A stretch of 64,000 nucleotides of DNA from Eubacterium plexicaudatum ASF492 (GTDB taxonomy: Bacteria; Bacillota; Clostridia; Lachnospirales; Lachnospiraceae): the NCBI RefSeq assembly GCF_000364225.2, contig NZ_AQFT02000001.1:124001-188000 (forward strand), given 5' to 3'. Below are positions 10,034-19,333 of the stretch, piece by piece (the first letter of the stretch is position 1; every line of letters begins with the position of its first letter). A program made the translations under genes and the position numbers. Below the pieces are notes generated by a model. It was not told where the DNA came from, did no database searches, and worked only from the letters and a program-made list of their open reading frames with translations.

Positions 10034-11851
10034 ATGAGCAAAAAGTGTGTGGATTTGGTGAAAATAGTACTGTTTCTGCTGCTTTTAATATTTTTTGTGT
10101 ATGTGCTGGATCGAATTTTGGCGAATGGGACAGATAATCATAAGTATTTGTTTCGAGACTTTTACCGTGCGTCTGCTGATGAGGTGGATGTGGTCTATAT
10201 GGGGGCAAGCTCTGCCGGATGGAGTTGGAATCCGGCTGTAGCGTATCATGAAAACGGCGTCGGTTCACAGTTATTGGCGTCAGAGCGCCACCCGGCGGAT
10301 GCATTTCCTTATTTACTGAAAGAAGCAGCCATAAAACATCCGGATCTGTATATTGTGGATGCTGAGCAGCTGCTAGGGAGTTTGTCCGGGGATTTTGCCG
10401 CCGTTGAAAGTATCCTGATTAATTTAAGGCGTTCCGCAAACCGGCAGGATGCTGCGGCAGATATGCTGGAAAATTATTCTGAGGAAGAACAGCAGGTGCG
10501 TTACCTCCCTCTTTTGTATTTTCATGACCGCTGGAAAGAGCTAAGCCGCAGAGATTTTGAGCCGGTTGACTATGATTTTATGGGATTTTCATTGCGTTCT
10601 GTTACAGGAACCGCCATGCCGCAGGGCAGGGAACAGTTGGATGCGAAACCACAGGAGCTATCCAAAGAGCATGTGGAAAATCTGGATGAGGTGCTTCGCG
10701 TCTGCAAACAACTGGATGGAAAAGTGCTGTTTGTGATTGCTCCGAATGACGGCAGCGCCGCGGGATGTTACAGTTATATCCGTGATCGGGTTGAGGAGGC
10801 AGGCTTTGATTATCTGAATGCATCTGCCTATCTGGAAGAAATCGGGATGGAACCGGGAGATTTTGAAGGGGGCGGGCACCTGACGGTATATGGAGCTGAA
10901 AAATATACGGCCTGGCTGAGCGGCCGGATTGCACAGACTTACGGACTGGCAGACCGCCGCAAAGAGCAGGGATATCAGCAGGCGCAGCGTTATGAGCAGA
11001 CTTATGAGGCTTATCAAAAAGAAAAAATCAGACGCGGCGTGATGCTTGGAAAATATCTTGAGACGATTTCAAATCCACAATATTCTGCTCTGCTGGCAGT
11101 GCGGGACGAGGCATCGGCTGGACTGGGAGAAGAGATTACGGAAAAGCTCCGTCAGTTTGGCATGGAACAGACGCCGGCTGGCAGGTACCGGGCTTCCTAT
11201 TATGCGGTCATTGATCAGGGAAATCTGCTGTTGGAGCAGACGGCTGAAGCGGAAAGCAGTGAAATGCTTCAGGCATCGGGTTCTTTGGCGGATGGAACGC
11301 CATTTATCATCCAAAGCGCCGGACTGGCGGCTGGAAATTATGCTTCGATTATTGTAAACGGGACGGAGTATGCGGTAAATGCGCGCGGCATTAATATCGT
11401 TGTGTACGATAATTTGGCCAAAGAAGTGATTGACAGCGTAGCATTTGATACATGTGTGCCGGAGCTGACAGCCGTGCGCGGGATTCCAAAGCAGGAAGAA
11501 TTGGAAGCGGAGATGTCTGTGCTGTCGGAGCCGAAGGAGGAAGGCTCGGCATGGAATGATTCTGGTAATCTGATCATACCGGAAGGGCATATGGTGAATG
11601 TCAGTTTTCCAAATATGCGATCTGCCAAAAAACTACATATTTCTCTGGATGCGGATGATATGTATCAAATTCAGCTATGCATACAGGAGAAGATTCATGC
11701 GCTGTATACAGTCGGACAGGATTCGGAGAAAGCGGGATTGCGTACGGTGACGCTGGAGCTGTCCACGGATGGATCCGTTGAATTTGACAGTATCAGGATT
11801 GTACCGGTGCAGAGAAATGGGGGATGCAGTGTCGGATATTTGTCAATGTAA
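10034..11851 (+). CDS. Membrane-anchored SGNH-type protein, DltD/AlgJ-like
   Basis: A 605-residue protein with one N-terminal anchor helix (residues 9-27) and a large outer part. VDVVYMGASSAGWSWNP near residue 57 resembles the nucleophile region of DltD/AlgJ proteins, and GGGHLTVYGAEKY near residue 280 resembles the catalytic His block. Such proteins work with an MBOAT partner to place acyl groups on teichoic acids, alginate or other glycans. The gene starts two bases after the MBOAT stop. Residues 300-600 are an extra domain I do not recognise, perhaps for glycan binding. Confidence 0.7.
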   Translation: MSKKCVDLVKIVLFLLLLIFFVYVLDRILANGTDNHKYLFRDFYRASADEVDVVYMGASSAGWSWNPAVAYHENGVGSQLLASERHPADAFPYLLKEAAIKHPDLYIVDAEQLLGSLSGDFAAVESILINLRRSANRQDAAADMLENYSEEEQQVRYLPLLYFHDRWKELSRRDFEPVDYDFMGFSLRSVTGTAMPQGREQLDAKPQELSKEHVENLDEVLRVCKQLDGKVLFVIAPNDGSAAGCYSYIRDRVEEAGFDYLNASAYLEEIGMEPGDFEGGGHLTVYGAEKYTAWLSGRIAQTYGLADRRKEQGYQQAQRYEQTYEAYQKEKIRRGVMLGKYLETISNPQYSALLAVRDEASAGLGEEITEKLRQFGMEQTPAGRYRASYYAVIDQGNLLLEQTAEAESSEMLQASGSLADGTPFIIQSAGLAAGNYASIIVNGTEYAVNARGINIVVYDNLAKEVIDSVAFDTCVPELTAVRGIPKQEELEAEMSVLSEPKEEGSAWNDSGNLIIPEGHMVNVSFPNMRSAKKLHISLDADDMYQIQLCIQEKIHALYTVGQDSEKAGLRTVTLELSTDGSVEFDSIRIVPVQRNGGCSVGYLSM

Positions 11852-11898
11852 TACAACACCGTGTAGAAAACGTTATATTAAAAACAGGAGGATACAAC

Positions 11899-13725
11899 AT
11901 GCAGCAATATTTTATACCGCCATTTTCCAGTGAATTGCTTTCTAAAAGGAAGAAGCTGCGCCGGAAGCTGCTGGAGAACGGCACGGATTTTTTAGACAAA
12001 CGGATTGCCATACTGGGTGGCTCTACAACACATGATGTGAAAGATATGCTGGAGCTGTTTTTGGTGCATTACGGCATACGCTGCCAGTTTTACGAGAGCG
12101 AATATGGGCAGTACTGGCAGGACGTGATGTTTGAGAATCCGCAGCTTGAGGAGTTTAAGCCTGATCTGATTTATGTTCACACATCCGTGCGCAATATTTC
12201 CTGCTGGCCAAACCTGACAGATAATGCTGAAACTGTAGAAGCCATGATTTCGGAAGAGTACGAAAAATTTGCAGGTATGTGGGAACAGATCCACAACGTA
12301 TACGGCTGTCCGGTCATACAGAATAATTTTGAGTATCCCTACTGGCGCCTGCTCGGCAACCGAGACGCAAGTGATATTCATGGACGGGTTCATTTTGTAA
12401 CGAAACTGAATTTGAAATTTGCCGCCTATGCACAATCGGCAGAAGGCTTTTACATCCATGATCTTAATTATCTCTCTGCGAGTTTTGGGCTGGATGCCTG
12501 GAGTGATCCGTTTTGCTGGTACATGTATAAATATGCGCTTTCCATGAAGGCGATTCCATATCTGGCATACAGCGTGGCAAATATGATCAAGTCTCTTTAC
12601 GGAAAAAATAAAAAAGCCTTTGCATTAGATCTTGACAATACGCTCTGGGGCGGTATTGTCGGAGACGATGGAGCGGAAAATTTGCAGATTGGCCAGGAGA
12701 CATCCGTGGGACAGGCATACGGTGAATTTCAGCAATATATAAAGGCACATATGCAGATTGGCGTAATTTTAAATATTGTCAGTAAAAACGAAAAGGAGAA
12801 CGCGCTTGCCGGATTGCAGCGGCCGGATATGGTACTAAAACCTGATGATTTTATTATGATAAAAGCAAACTGGCTGCCAAAGTCGCAGAATCTGATGGAT
12901 CTTGCACATACGCTGTCGCTGCTGCCGGAAAGCTTCGTATTTGTAGATGATAATCCTGCCGAGCGCGAGATTATCCGCCAGCAGATTCCGGGTGCGGCAG
13001 TTCCTGAAATCGGGGATAGGTCGGAAGCGTTTATTCATGCCATAGACCGGATGGGATACTTTGAAGTTACGCAACTGTCTGGGGATGACGTGGCAAGGAA
13101 CAGTATGTACCGTCAAAATGCTGCCCGTTCCCGCGCAGAGCTTTCCTTTGCCGATTACGGAGAATACTTGCGATCTCTTGCAATGCAGGCAGAGATCCGG
13201 GGATTTTCGCCGATGTATTACGCGCGTATTGCACAGCTTACGAATAAATCCAATCAGTTTAACTTAACGACGAAACGAATGACGCAGGAAGAGATCGCGG
13301 CGATGGCACAGGATCAGGCGCATATTACTTTGTATGGAAAACTGGCTGACAAATTCGGTGATAATGGTGTCGTATCCGTGGTGATCGGAGAAATCCGGGA
13401 AAAATGCCTGGATATTATTTTATGGTTGATGAGCTGTCGTGTCCTGAAACGAGATATGGAGTATGCGATGATGGACACGCTTGCCGTAGAATGTCAAAAG
13501 TGCGGCATAGATACAATCTATGGTTATTATTTCCCGACGGCAAAAAACAGGATGGTAAAGGATTTTTACCAAAAGCAAGGATTTTCTAAGGTTTCTGAGG
13601 ACAAAGCTGGCAATACGGTTTGGAAACTGGAGCTTTCGGACAACTACAGCAAGAAAAACCATACGATTCAGGTAAACATAAAAAAAGTGGAGGATATGTA
13701 TAATGACAAGAGAACAGATTTTTGA
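11899..13725 (+). CDS. FkbH-type HAD-superfamily protein
   Basis: A 608-residue FkbH-like protein. The N-terminal 220 residues form an SGNH-like region, followed by the HAD block with FALDLDNTLWGGIVGDDG (motif I, DxD), NIVSKNEKENA (motif II), IKANWLPKSQN (motif III Lys) and FVFVDDNPAERE (motif IV). The C-terminus has an N-acyltransferase-like fold with the conserved LMSCRVLKRDMEYAMMDTL. Studied FkbH homologues take a glyceryl unit from 1,3-bisphosphoglycerate and load it on an ACP. I place the start at ATG 11899 after AGGAGG. The ACP gene overlaps its end, which supports a functional pair. Confidence 0.88.
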   Translation: MQQYFIPPFSSELLSKRKKLRRKLLENGTDFLDKRIAILGGSTTHDVKDMLELFLVHYGIRCQFYESEYGQYWQDVMFENPQLEEFKPDLIYVHTSVRNISCWPNLTDNAETVEAMISEEYEKFAGMWEQIHNVYGCPVIQNNFEYPYWRLLGNRDASDIHGRVHFVTKLNLKFAAYAQSAEGFYIHDLNYLSASFGLDAWSDPFCWYMYKYALSMKAIPYLAYSVANMIKSLYGKNKKAFALDLDNTLWGGIVGDDGAENLQIGQETSVGQAYGEFQQYIKAHMQIGVILNIVSKNEKENALAGLQRPDMVLKPDDFIMIKANWLPKSQNLMDLAHTLSLLPESFVFVDDNPAEREIIRQQIPGAAVPEIGDRSEAFIHAIDRMGYFEVTQLSGDDVARNSMYRQNAARSRAELSFADYGEYLRSLAMQAEIRGFSPMYYARIAQLTNKSNQFNLTTKRMTQEEIAAMAQDQAHITLYGKLADKFGDNGVVSVVIGEIREKCLDIILWLMSCRVLKRDMEYAMMDTLAVECQKCGIDTIYGYYFPTAKNRMVKDFYQKQGFSKVSEDKAGNTVWKLELSDNYSKKNHTIQVNIKKVEDMYNDKRTDF

Positions 13726-13941
13726 AGCACTGAATGAGGTATTCCAGGACGTATTTGATGACGATACGATTGCAGTGACAGACGCAACGACAGCGGCAGA
13801 TATCGAAGATTGGGACAGTTTGGAACATATTAATCTGATTGTGGCTGTGGAAAAAAGTTTGGCGTCAAATTCAGCATGGGCGAAGTGACGGGTATGAAAA
13901 ATGTCGGTGAAATGGCGGATATTATTATCACCAGAGGTTAA
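13703..13941 (+). CDS. Acyl carrier protein (frame broken at 13851-13856)
   Basis: A small acidic carrier with EDWDSLEHINLIVAVE, in which the Ser of DSLEH takes the phosphopantetheine arm. The visible frame ends at residue 61 with a false tail. One more A in the run at 13851-13856 gives KKFGVKFSMGEVTGMKNVGE and a natural end at TAA 13939, about 79 residues, a normal ACP size. It overlaps the FkbH gene by 23 bases. It is distinct from a fatty-acid-synthase ACP gene by context and probably serves the FkbH/MBOAT pair. Confidence 0.85.
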
Positions 13942-13946
13942 GAAGG

Positions 13947-14123
13947 ATGGATGGAAAAATGAAATTTCATCATATTGGTATCGCAACTGTGGATATGGAT
14001 GAAATGCTGCAGCATTTATATAGGATTTTAGACATTGCAAATGTAACAGAGCCGGTTTATGATAAAAACCAGGATGCGACACTATGTATGGTTACTCTAA
14101 AAGACTCTTATAAAATATTTTAA
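13947..14123 (+). pseudogene. Truncated VOC (glyoxalase-like) gene
   Basis: Fifty-eight codons beginning MDGKMKFHHIGIATVDMDEM, the start of a vicinal-oxygen-chelate protein with a metal-ligand His. Full VOC domains are usually 120-150 residues; here the frame ends right after VTLKDSYKIF, where the second half should begin, and I see no continuation in other frames. It lies five bases after the ACP stop, so it was the last gene of the acyl set. The DUF1703-type gene follows, which suggests an insertion or deletion cut it short. Confidence 0.6.
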
Positions 14124-14257
14124 AACGCGGTAATTATATGAAATGCATGCTTCATATGGTTATCGTGTTCTTTTTATAAACACATCTTGATTTTTCACCG
14201 GATGTTATTTATACTTATGGAAACTTGTGATACTGCCCTTCGATGGAGGTGTTTTTT

Positions 14258-15964
14258 ATGCCTGAAACAGTAGGAATTGGCATTCAGGATTTTGGCAAAT
14301 TAATTGAAAACAACTGTTTTTATATTGACAAAACTTATTTTATTAAAGATTGGTGGGAAAATAAAGATGATGTGACATTAATAACCCGTCCCAGGCGTTT
14401 TGGTAAAACACTTACGATGAATATGCTGGAAAAGTTTTTTTCTGTAAGATATGCAGGAAGCGATATTTTTGAGCGGCTCTCGATTTGGAGGAATGAAAAG
14501 TATCGTAAGCTTCAGGGAACGTATCCGGTTATCAGTGTGAGCTTTGCACGTGTGAAAGGGACAGATTTTAAGGCTGTCAGAAATGCGATTTGTCAGATTA
14601 TAACAGATATCTATATGAGACACCGTTTTTTATTGGAAGGAGATCTGTTGGCGCCGCCGGAGAAAAATTATTTTGAAGGGGTATCAGATACAATGGAAGA
14701 TGCCGTAGCAGTCGTTGCTTTACAGCGTTTATCCGGGTATTTGTACCGTTATTATGGAAAAAAGGCCATCATTTTGTTAGATGAATACGATACACCGATG
14801 CAGGAAGCATACGTAAATGGGTATTGGAATGAAATGGCAGATCTGATCAGAAAGATGTTTCATTCCGTGCTGAAAGATAATTTATATTTGGAACGTGCGC
14901 TTATGACAGGTACTACGAGAATCAGCAAAGAATCTGTTTTTTCAGACTTAAATCATTTAAAAGTTGTAACAATCACTTCTAAAAAGTATGAGACGGTATT
15001 TGGATTTACAGAGGAAGAGGTGACCTGGGCATTAGAAAAATATGGTTTGCAGGATCATCGGCAGGCGGTAAAGGAATGGTATGACGGATTTAAATTTGGT
15101 GACTGTGATCATATTTACAATCCATGGTTGGTATTAAATTTTTTAGATGAAAGGAGATTGGATGACTACTGGGTCAATACCGGCTCGCATAAATTAATAG
15201 AACAGCTGATCGGCAGAGGAAGCAGGTCCATAAAGATCATTGTGGAAGAGTTATTAAGTGGTAAGAACTTTCGTACGATTATTGATGAAAATATGAATTT
15301 TAACGATGCGGATCACAGGGAAGAGGCGGTTTGGAGTCTTCTTTTAGCAAGTGGTTATTTAAAGGTAAAACAATCTGTTACGGATCCGAAATGGGGAGAT
15401 ACGGAATATGTTCTTTCGCTTACGAATAAAGAAGCAGCCGGTATGTTTCGGAAAATGATTACAGGCTGGTTTTCGGGATGCAGTTCCAGTTATAATGATT
15501 TTGTGAAAGCATTGCTCATCGGTGATCTGGAAGCAATGAATGGTTATATGAACAGGATTGCACTGGCAACGTTTGGTATTTTTGATACGGGTGCAAAACC
15601 ATCTGAGCGGTCGGAACCGGAACGCTTTTATCATGGATTTTTTCTTGGATTGACAGTGGAATTGTCAGATAAATATTTGGTTACCTCCAATCGGGAAAGT
15701 GGTTTTGGCAGATATGACGTTATGTTTGAGCCGATAGACACGAACAGCGATGCAATCATTATTGAATTCAAAGTACATGATATACACACCGGAAAAAGTA
15801 TGCAGGATACGGTTGGGACAGCCATCAGCCAGATTATATCGAAAAAATATGCAGCTTCGCTTGAAGCAAAGGGCATAAACAAAGACAGAATCAGAGTCTA
15901 TGGATTTGCATTTCAAGGCAAAAAAGTGTTTATTGACGGCGGATGGATTACACAATTTGAATAG
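14258..15964 (+). CDS. AAA-ATPase-like protein with PD-(D/E)XK nuclease-like end (DUF1703 type)
   Basis: A 568-residue member of the AAA-ATPase_like/PDDEXK_9 group. LITRPRRFGKTLTMNMLEKF near residue 45 is the P-loop, KKAIILLDEYDTPMQEA the Walker B region, and FGFTEEEV and YNPWLVLNFL are group hallmarks. The end carries FGRYDVMFEP...IIIEFKVHD, a PD-(D/E)XK-like core. The cellular role of the family is not settled; genomes carry many copies, which suggests mobility. I start at ATG 14258 because GGAGG sits seven bases before it; the ATG at 14243 overlaps that site. Intact and probably single-gene. Confidence 0.88.
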   Translation: MPETVGIGIQDFGKLIENNCFYIDKTYFIKDWWENKDDVTLITRPRRFGKTLTMNMLEKFFSVRYAGSDIFERLSIWRNEKYRKLQGTYPVISVSFARVKGTDFKAVRNAICQIITDIYMRHRFLLEGDLLAPPEKNYFEGVSDTMEDAVAVVALQRLSGYLYRYYGKKAIILLDEYDTPMQEAYVNGYWNEMADLIRKMFHSVLKDNLYLERALMTGTTRISKESVFSDLNHLKVVTITSKKYETVFGFTEEEVTWALEKYGLQDHRQAVKEWYDGFKFGDCDHIYNPWLVLNFLDERRLDDYWVNTGSHKLIEQLIGRGSRSIKIIVEELLSGKNFRTIIDENMNFNDADHREEAVWSLLLASGYLKVKQSVTDPKWGDTEYVLSLTNKEAAGMFRKMITGWFSGCSSSYNDFVKALLIGDLEAMNGYMNRIALATFGIFDTGAKPSERSEPERFYHGFFLGLTVELSDKYLVTSNRESGFGRYDVMFEPIDTNSDAIIIEFKVHDIHTGKSMQDTVGTAISQIISKKYAASLEAKGINKDRIRVYGFAFQGKKVFIDGGWITQFE

Positions 15965-15991
15965 TATAAAGGTTGAAGGAGCGAATAACGC

Positions 15992-17335
15992 ATGCAAAAA
16001 AAAGAACATAAAATCTCTCACATTGTTCCGGGCAGCATTGCCATGGAGCTGGAAATAGAGCCGGGTGATGTTCTTGTATCCGTAAATGACACGGTAATAG
16101 AGGACGTTTTTGATTACCATTATCAGCTGAACGAGGAATATGTAACCGTTGTGATTCGCAAACCGGATGGCGAAGAGTGGGAATATGAAATCGAAAAAGA
16201 ATATGACGAAGATCTTGGACTGGAATTTGAAAACGGCCTGATGGATGCGTACCGTTCGTGCTCCAACCATTGTATTTTTTGTTTTATTGATCAGATGCCG
16301 CCCGGGATGCGGGAAACGCTGTATTTTAAAGATGATGATTCCAGGCTTTCGTTTCTGCAGGGGAATTATGTGACGCTTACGAATATGAAAGATACGGATA
16401 TCGAGCGGATTATTACCTATAAACTGGCGCCGATTAATATTTCCGTGCAGACGATGAATCCAAAGCTGCGCTGTGAGATGCTGCACAATCGCTTTGCGGG
16501 AGAAGCTCTGAAAAAAATGCGCCGTCTGTATGAAGCCGGCATTGAAATGAACGGGCAGATTGTGCTCTGTAAAGGTGTGAATGATAAGGAAGAGCTGGAA
16601 CGCAGTATCCGTGAGCTTACGGAATATATTCCGCATATGCGCAGTGTGTCGGTCGTTCCGGCAGGACTGACCAAATACCGGGACGGGCTGTACCCGCTGG
16701 AACTGTTTACGAAGCAGGAAGCGATAGAAGTGCTTCGGACGGTGCACGGATGGCAGGCGTTTTGTATGGAGCGATTTGGCACGCATTTTGTACATGCATC
16801 CGATGAATGGTATTTGATGGCGGAGCAGGAGCTGCCGCCGGAGGAAAGTTATGACGGGTATTTGCAGCTGGAAAACGGTGTCGGGATGCTGCGCCTTTTA
16901 ATAGAAGAATTTGAGGAAGCGATGCGGGCGGATGAGGAACAAAACGCTGACTTATACGAGATAAAAGAGACGGAGAAAATTTCCATTGCAACCGGTAAGC
17001 TTGCAGCCCCGTTGATCGAACGGCTGGCGCAGCAGTTTATGAAGCGTTATCCGCACAAACGTATTCAGGTGTTTCCGATTCGCAATGAGTTTTTCGGAGA
17101 ACAGATTACGGTGGCAGGACTGCTGACAGGTCAGGATTTGCAAAAACAGCTGCAGAATGAGGACCTGGGAAGTCGTCTGCTGCTGCCGTGCAGCCTTTTG
17201 CGCAGTGGAGAAGAGGTTTTTTTGGATGATATGACACTGCAGGAGCTGAAAAAAGCTTTACAAGTCAAAATAGTTATTGTAAACTCTAACGGACAGGATT
17301 TATTTGATGCATTATTAGAACAGGTTACAGAATAG
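15992..17335 (+). CDS. DUF512 protein with PDZ-like and radical-SAM-like regions
   Basis: A 447-residue protein. Residues 1-65 form a PDZ-like domain (GSIAMELEIEPGDVLVSVND). Residues 85-100 hold YRSCSNHCIFCFIDQMPPGM, a CxxxCxxC cluster of radical SAM type. The C-terminal part is DUF512. The biochemical activity is not known to me. It sits ten bases before der, a position typical of Clostridia, and probably shares its transcript with der, plsY and gpsA. Confidence 0.88.
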   Translation: MQKKEHKISHIVPGSIAMELEIEPGDVLVSVNDTVIEDVFDYHYQLNEEYVTVVIRKPDGEEWEYEIEKEYDEDLGLEFENGLMDAYRSCSNHCIFCFIDQMPPGMRETLYFKDDDSRLSFLQGNYVTLTNMKDTDIERIITYKLAPINISVQTMNPKLRCEMLHNRFAGEALKKMRRLYEAGIEMNGQIVLCKGVNDKEELERSIRELTEYIPHMRSVSVVPAGLTKYRDGLYPLELFTKQEAIEVLRTVHGWQAFCMERFGTHFVHASDEWYLMAEQELPPEESYDGYLQLENGVGMLRLLIEEFEEAMRADEEQNADLYEIKETEKISIATGKLAAPLIERLAQQFMKRYPHKRIQVFPIRNEFFGEQITVAGLLTGQDLQKQLQNEDLGSRLLLPCSLLRSGEEVFLDDMTLQELKKALQVKIVIVNSNGQDLFDALLEQVTE

Positions 17336-17344
17336 GAGATAAAA

Positions 17345-18673
17345 ATGAGTAAACCAATCGTAGCTATCGTAGGACGTCCCAATGTCGGAAAGTCTACTTT
17401 ATTTAATGCGTTGGCCGGTTCCAGGATTTCGATTGTAAAAGATACGCCCGGGGTAACAAGGGATCGTATTTATGCAGATGTGTCTTGGACGGACCGGGAT
17501 TTTACAATGATTGATACCGGTGGGATTGAACCGGACAGCAAGGATGTTATTTTGTCGCAGATGCGGGAGCAGGCGCAGATTGCGATAGATACCGCGGATG
17601 TGATCGTTATGATTACGGATGTGCGCCAGGGATTGGTGGATGCGGATGCAAAAGTAGCGGATATGCTGCGTCGTTCCAAAAAACCGGTTGTTCTGGCGGT
17701 TAATAAGGTTGACAACTTTGGAAAACTGATGATGGATGTGTATGAGTTTTACAATCTGGGGCTTGGAGAGCCGGTACCGATCTCAGCCGCATCCAGACTG
17801 GGACTGGGGGAACTTCTGGATGAGGTCACGGGTTATTTTCCTGCGAGAAATTTGGAAGAAAAGGAAGATGAACGGCCGAAGATTGCGATTGTCGGAAAGC
17901 CGAATACGGGCAAGTCTTCTCTCGTCAATAAGCTGTGCGGCAAAGATCGGGTGATTGTGTCCGATATAGCGGGTACGACGCGGGACGCGGTGGATACGGA
18001 AGTAACCTATAACGGGCAGGAGTATGTATTTATTGATACGGCCGGTATCCGACGTAAAAGCAAGATAAAAGAAGAGATTGAACGCTACAGCATTATCCGG
18101 GCGGTTACCGCGGTGGAGCGTGCGGATGTGGTGATTCTTATGATTGACGGTGTCGAAGGTGTGACGGAACAGGATGCCAAAATTGCCGGAATTGCACATG
18201 AGAGAGGGAAAGGTATTATTATTGCGGTTAATAAGTGGGATATTGTGGAAAAGGATGATAAGACCATTTATCGGCAGACCGAAAGAATCCGCCAGGTGCT
18301 GAGTTTTATGTCGTATGCGGAGATTATGTTTATTTCGGCTAAAACGGGACAGCGTCTGAACAAATTATATGCTATGATTGATCTTGTAATTCAGAACAAT
18401 AGTATGCGCGTGGCGACCGGCGTTCTGAATGAGATTATGACGGAGGCGGTAGCGCTGCAGCAGCCGCCGTATGATAAAGGAAAGCGGTTAAAGCTGTATT
18501 ATATGACGCAGGTGTCGGTAAAACCGCCGACCTTTGTGATTTTTGTAAATGATAAGGAAATGATGCATTTTTCATATACGAGATATCTGGAAAACCGAAT
18601 CCGGGATGCGTTTGGGTTCCGCGGAACGGCGCTTAAGTTTATTATTCGTGAGCGGAAGGAGGGTAAAAAATGA
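17345..18673 (+). CDS. der: Ribosome biogenesis GTPase Der (EngA)
   Basis: A 442-residue protein with two tandem GTPase domains, each with its P-loop: VGRPNVGKSTLFNAL near residue 8 and VGKPNTGKSSLVNKL near residue 180. NKVD and NKWD are the base-specificity motifs. The C-terminal KH-like domain is complete. Der acts in assembly of the large ribosomal subunit and is usually essential. AGGAG lies before the ATG, and the stop overlaps the plsY start. Confidence 0.97.
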   Translation: MSKPIVAIVGRPNVGKSTLFNALAGSRISIVKDTPGVTRDRIYADVSWTDRDFTMIDTGGIEPDSKDVILSQMREQAQIAIDTADVIVMITDVRQGLVDADAKVADMLRRSKKPVVLAVNKVDNFGKLMMDVYEFYNLGLGEPVPISAASRLGLGELLDEVTGYFPARNLEEKEDERPKIAIVGKPNTGKSSLVNKLCGKDRVIVSDIAGTTRDAVDTEVTYNGQEYVFIDTAGIRRKSKIKEEIERYSIIRAVTAVERADVVILMIDGVEGVTEQDAKIAGIAHERGKGIIIAVNKWDIVEKDDKTIYRQTERIRQVLSFMSYAEIMFISAKTGQRLNKLYAMIDLVIQNNSMRVATGVLNEIMTEAVALQQPPYDKGKRLKLYYMTQVSVKPPTFVIFVNDKEMMHFSYTRYLENRIRDAFGFRGTALKFIIRERKEGKK

Positions 18674-19320
18674 CAACGGCACGTCTGATTGCTATTTTCA
18701 TTGGATACTTGTTCGGATTGTTCACAACCGGGTATTTTTATGCAAAGCATATGCATGTGGATATCCGCAGCATGGGCAGCGGCAATATCGGAACGACAAA
18801 TACGTTCCGTACACTTGGAAAAAAAGCGGGTGTAATCGTATTTCTGGGAGACGGTTTTAAGGGTGTTTTTGCCGTGCTCCTCGTATGGCTGATTTTTCGC
18901 GGAAATTATCCGCAGGAAATAAAAATACTGGAAGCGTATGCCGGGCTGGGAGCGGTTCTTGGACATAATTTTCCGGTTCATTTAAAATTTAAAGGCGGCA
19001 AGGGAATTGCAACGACTGCTGGCATGATGCTGGCGTTTTGTCCGTGGGCAGTGCCGGTATGCCTTGTATTGTTTACACTGAGCATATTTGTCAAGCGGTA
19101 TGTCTCCGTTGGTTCGCTGCTGGTCTGTCTGGGATTTTTTATACAGACGGTTATTTTCGGGCGCAACGGAGTCCTGGGTGCGCCGCCGCAGACTTTGACG
19201 GAAATTTATGTAGTCGTTGGCATTGTATGCGCGCTTGGACTGATTCGGCATCAGTCTAATATTAAAAGACTGTTAAGCGGCACGGAAAATAAAGTGTTCG
19301 CGCAGGAAGATGAGAAATGA
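18670..19320 (+). CDS. plsY: Glycerol-3-phosphate acyltransferase PlsY
   Basis: A 216-residue membrane enzyme that moves an acyl group from acyl phosphate to glycerol-3-phosphate, the first step of phospholipid synthesis. The family motifs DIRSMGSGNIGTTNTFRTLG, GHNFPVHLKFKGGKGIAT and a late GLIRHQSNIKRLL are all present, with several membrane helices between them. It overlaps the der stop by four bases (ATGA). gpsA follows 13 bases later and makes its substrate, a natural pairing. Confidence 0.96.
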   Translation: MTTARLIAIFIGYLFGLFTTGYFYAKHMHVDIRSMGSGNIGTTNTFRTLGKKAGVIVFLGDGFKGVFAVLLVWLIFRGNYPQEIKILEAYAGLGAVLGHNFPVHLKFKGGKGIATTAGMMLAFCPWAVPVCLVLFTLSIFVKRYVSVGSLLVCLGFFIQTVIFGRNGVLGAPPQTLTEIYVVVGIVCALGLIRHQSNIKRLLSGTENKVFAQEDEK

Positions 19321-19333
19321 AAGAAGGGATTCC

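Noticed and set aside
13851-13941. Programmed frameshifting in the acyl carrier protein and other genes
   Set aside because: No slippery heptamer with a downstream structure was seen, and the same one-base fault occurs in about thirty unrelated genes.
15665-16795. 376-codon minus-strand frame opposite the DUF1703-type and DUF512 genes
   Set aside because: It spans two unrelated plus-strand genes and reads as low-quality Phe/His/Arg-rich sequence, a shadow frame.
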